Source: Planctomycetota bacterium (GTDB taxonomy: Bacteria > Planctomycetota > UBA1135 > GCA-002686595). Taken from it: 7,761 bases of DNA. The DNA lies in the NCBI GenBank assembly GCA_011524785.1, contig WTJQ01000258.1, positions 1-7,761 on the forward strand, in the 5' to 3' direction. Of the stretch, positions 7,001 to 7,761 are shown one piece after another. A model generated the notes under the pieces. That model was not told the origin of the DNA, did no database searches, and saw nothing but the letters and a program-made list of their open reading frames with translations. Position numbers and translations under genes: made by a program. The stretch's first letter is position 1. Every line of letters starts with the position of its first letter.

Positions 7001-7761
7001 GTGCTGCGACGGCGACTCCTGCAGGGCACCCTCCTCGCCGGGACGGGGGCCGCGCTCTGGGCCTGGGTCCGGTTCGAACGCCTCATGGCGCCGTCCGCCC
7101 TCGGTGCGCTCGAGGGCGGAGGAGCCATCCCGCGCTCGGACGCTGCGCAGCGTCTGGTCGACGGCCTGATCCAGGACCTGGGCGGGCGTCCGCTGCTCGA
7201 CGTGCACGCTCACCTCGCGGGCCGCGGGCCGGACTCGGGCTGCTGGACCAACCCGCGCCTGGACGATCCGACGTCCCCGGTCGACCTCGTCCGCGGCCGG
7301 GCCTTCCGCGCGGCCGGGCTGCCGGCTGCGGACGCGGAGGACGAGGCCTGGGTCGATCACCTCGGTGCCCTCGCCGCCGCCCTGCCGTTCCCCTCGGAGC
7401 ACCACCTGCTCGCGTTCGACTACCGCTACGGCGCCGGCGGGGAGCGGGACCTCGAGCGCAGCGAGTTCCACGTCCCCAACGACTGGTCCGGCGCCGCTGC
7501 GGCGCGCTGGCCGAGTCGCCTCGCGGCGGCCGGGAGCGTGCACCCCGACCGGCCCGATGCCCTCGAGGAGCTGGACCGGCTCGCGGAGGCCGGCGTCCGC
7601 CTCGTGAAGTGGCTGCCCAGCGCCATGGGCATCGACCCCGCTGCCGAGCGCCATCAGGGGTTCTACGAGCGCCTCGCCGAGCGCGGCCTGTGGCTGCTCG
7701 TCCACACGGGCGAGGAGCGCGCGGTGGGGGACGCCTCCGAGGCCGACTGGAACCAGCCCCT
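7001..7761 (+). CDS. Amidohydrolase-type TIM-barrel metal-dependent hydrolase, secreted or membrane-anchored (3' end outside window)
   Basis: The frame is open from the GTG at 7001 to the edge (253 codons), so the C-terminus is missing. The N-terminus RRRLLQGTLLAGTGAALWAW (residues 3-22) has a twin-arginine-like start and a hydrophobic stretch, suggesting Tat export or a membrane anchor. The barrel begins with LLDVHAHLAG (65-74), whose His69 and His71 form the HxH metal site of strand 1. Further on are SVHPDRPDAL (184-193), VKWLPSAMGIDP (202-213, with Lys203 where amidohydrolases often carry a metal-bridging lysine) and LLVHTGEE (232-239, His235). The VKWLP..mgIDP block is typical of an uncharacterised group annotated as 'amidohydrolase family protein'. 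The substrate is unknown. An in-frame ATG at 7085 would remove the signal-like segment and is less likely. The gene is divergent from the permease across 85 nt. Confidence 0.8.
   Translation, partial: MLRRRLLQGTLLAGTGAALWAWVRFERLMAPSALGALEGGGAIPRSDAAQRLVDGLIQDLGGRPLLDVHAHLAGRGPDSGCWTNPRLDDPTSPVDLVRGRAFRAAGLPAADAEDEAWVDHLGALAAALPFPSEHHLLAFDYRYGAGGERDLERSEFHVPNDWSGAAAARWPSRLAAAGSVHPDRPDALEELDRLAEAGVRLVKWLPSAMGIDPAAERHQGFYERLAERGLWLLVHTGEERAVGDASEADWNQP

Noticed and set aside
6894..7169. Open frame of 91 codons on the + strand across the divergent region, including the ATG at 6993
   Set aside because: It overlaps both the permease 5' end and the amidohydrolase 5' end in the wrong frame, and its product is Ser/Arg/Pro-rich without motifs.

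Overview
This is a GC-rich window (roughly three quarters G+C by eye) from a bacterium that builds a lateral cell wall. Four genes on the + strand form a rod-shape (elongasome) cluster in the classical order mreC, mreD, mrdA (PBP2), rodA. This suggests a rod-shaped, Gram-negative-type organism. The sequence does not let me name the phylum. The strong G/C bias at third codon positions creates many long antisense and off-frame open frames that are not genes.

Layout: positions 1-506 hold the 3' end of an mreC-like gene that enters from outside the window. mreD follows at 503-1000 and a very long PBP2 gene at 997-4347. Both junctions are ATGA stop/start overlaps. rodA lies at 4359-5537, 11 nt after PBP2. 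A convergent APC-family amino acid permease sits on the - strand (5557-6915), only 19 nt past the rodA stop; the gap is largely a short GC hairpin. A divergent gene starts at 7001 and runs off the right edge. It encodes an exported or anchored metal-dependent amidohydrolase-type TIM barrel. No gene-free stretch exceeds 300 nt; the longest is the 85-nt divergent promoter region at 6916-7000.

How the genes work together: in known elongasomes MreC and MreD are membrane scaffolds that activate the PBP2-RodA pair. RodA (SEDS glycosyltransferase) polymerises lipid II and PBP2 crosslinks the strands. PBP2 and RodA here retain their signature catalytic residues. The permease and the amidohydrolase have no evident link to this machinery.

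Most of the window is conventional. The most unusual item is the PBP2. It has about 1116 residues against about 630 in E. coli, with all the extra length placed between the N-terminal RRGPIVDRNG motif and the pedestal/transpeptidase part. A second point is that the two divergent genes share the layout TACCnT, 6 nt, GTG, which suggests that both are read from leaderless transcripts. I found no RNA genes, CRISPR arrays, insertion sequences or phage features.
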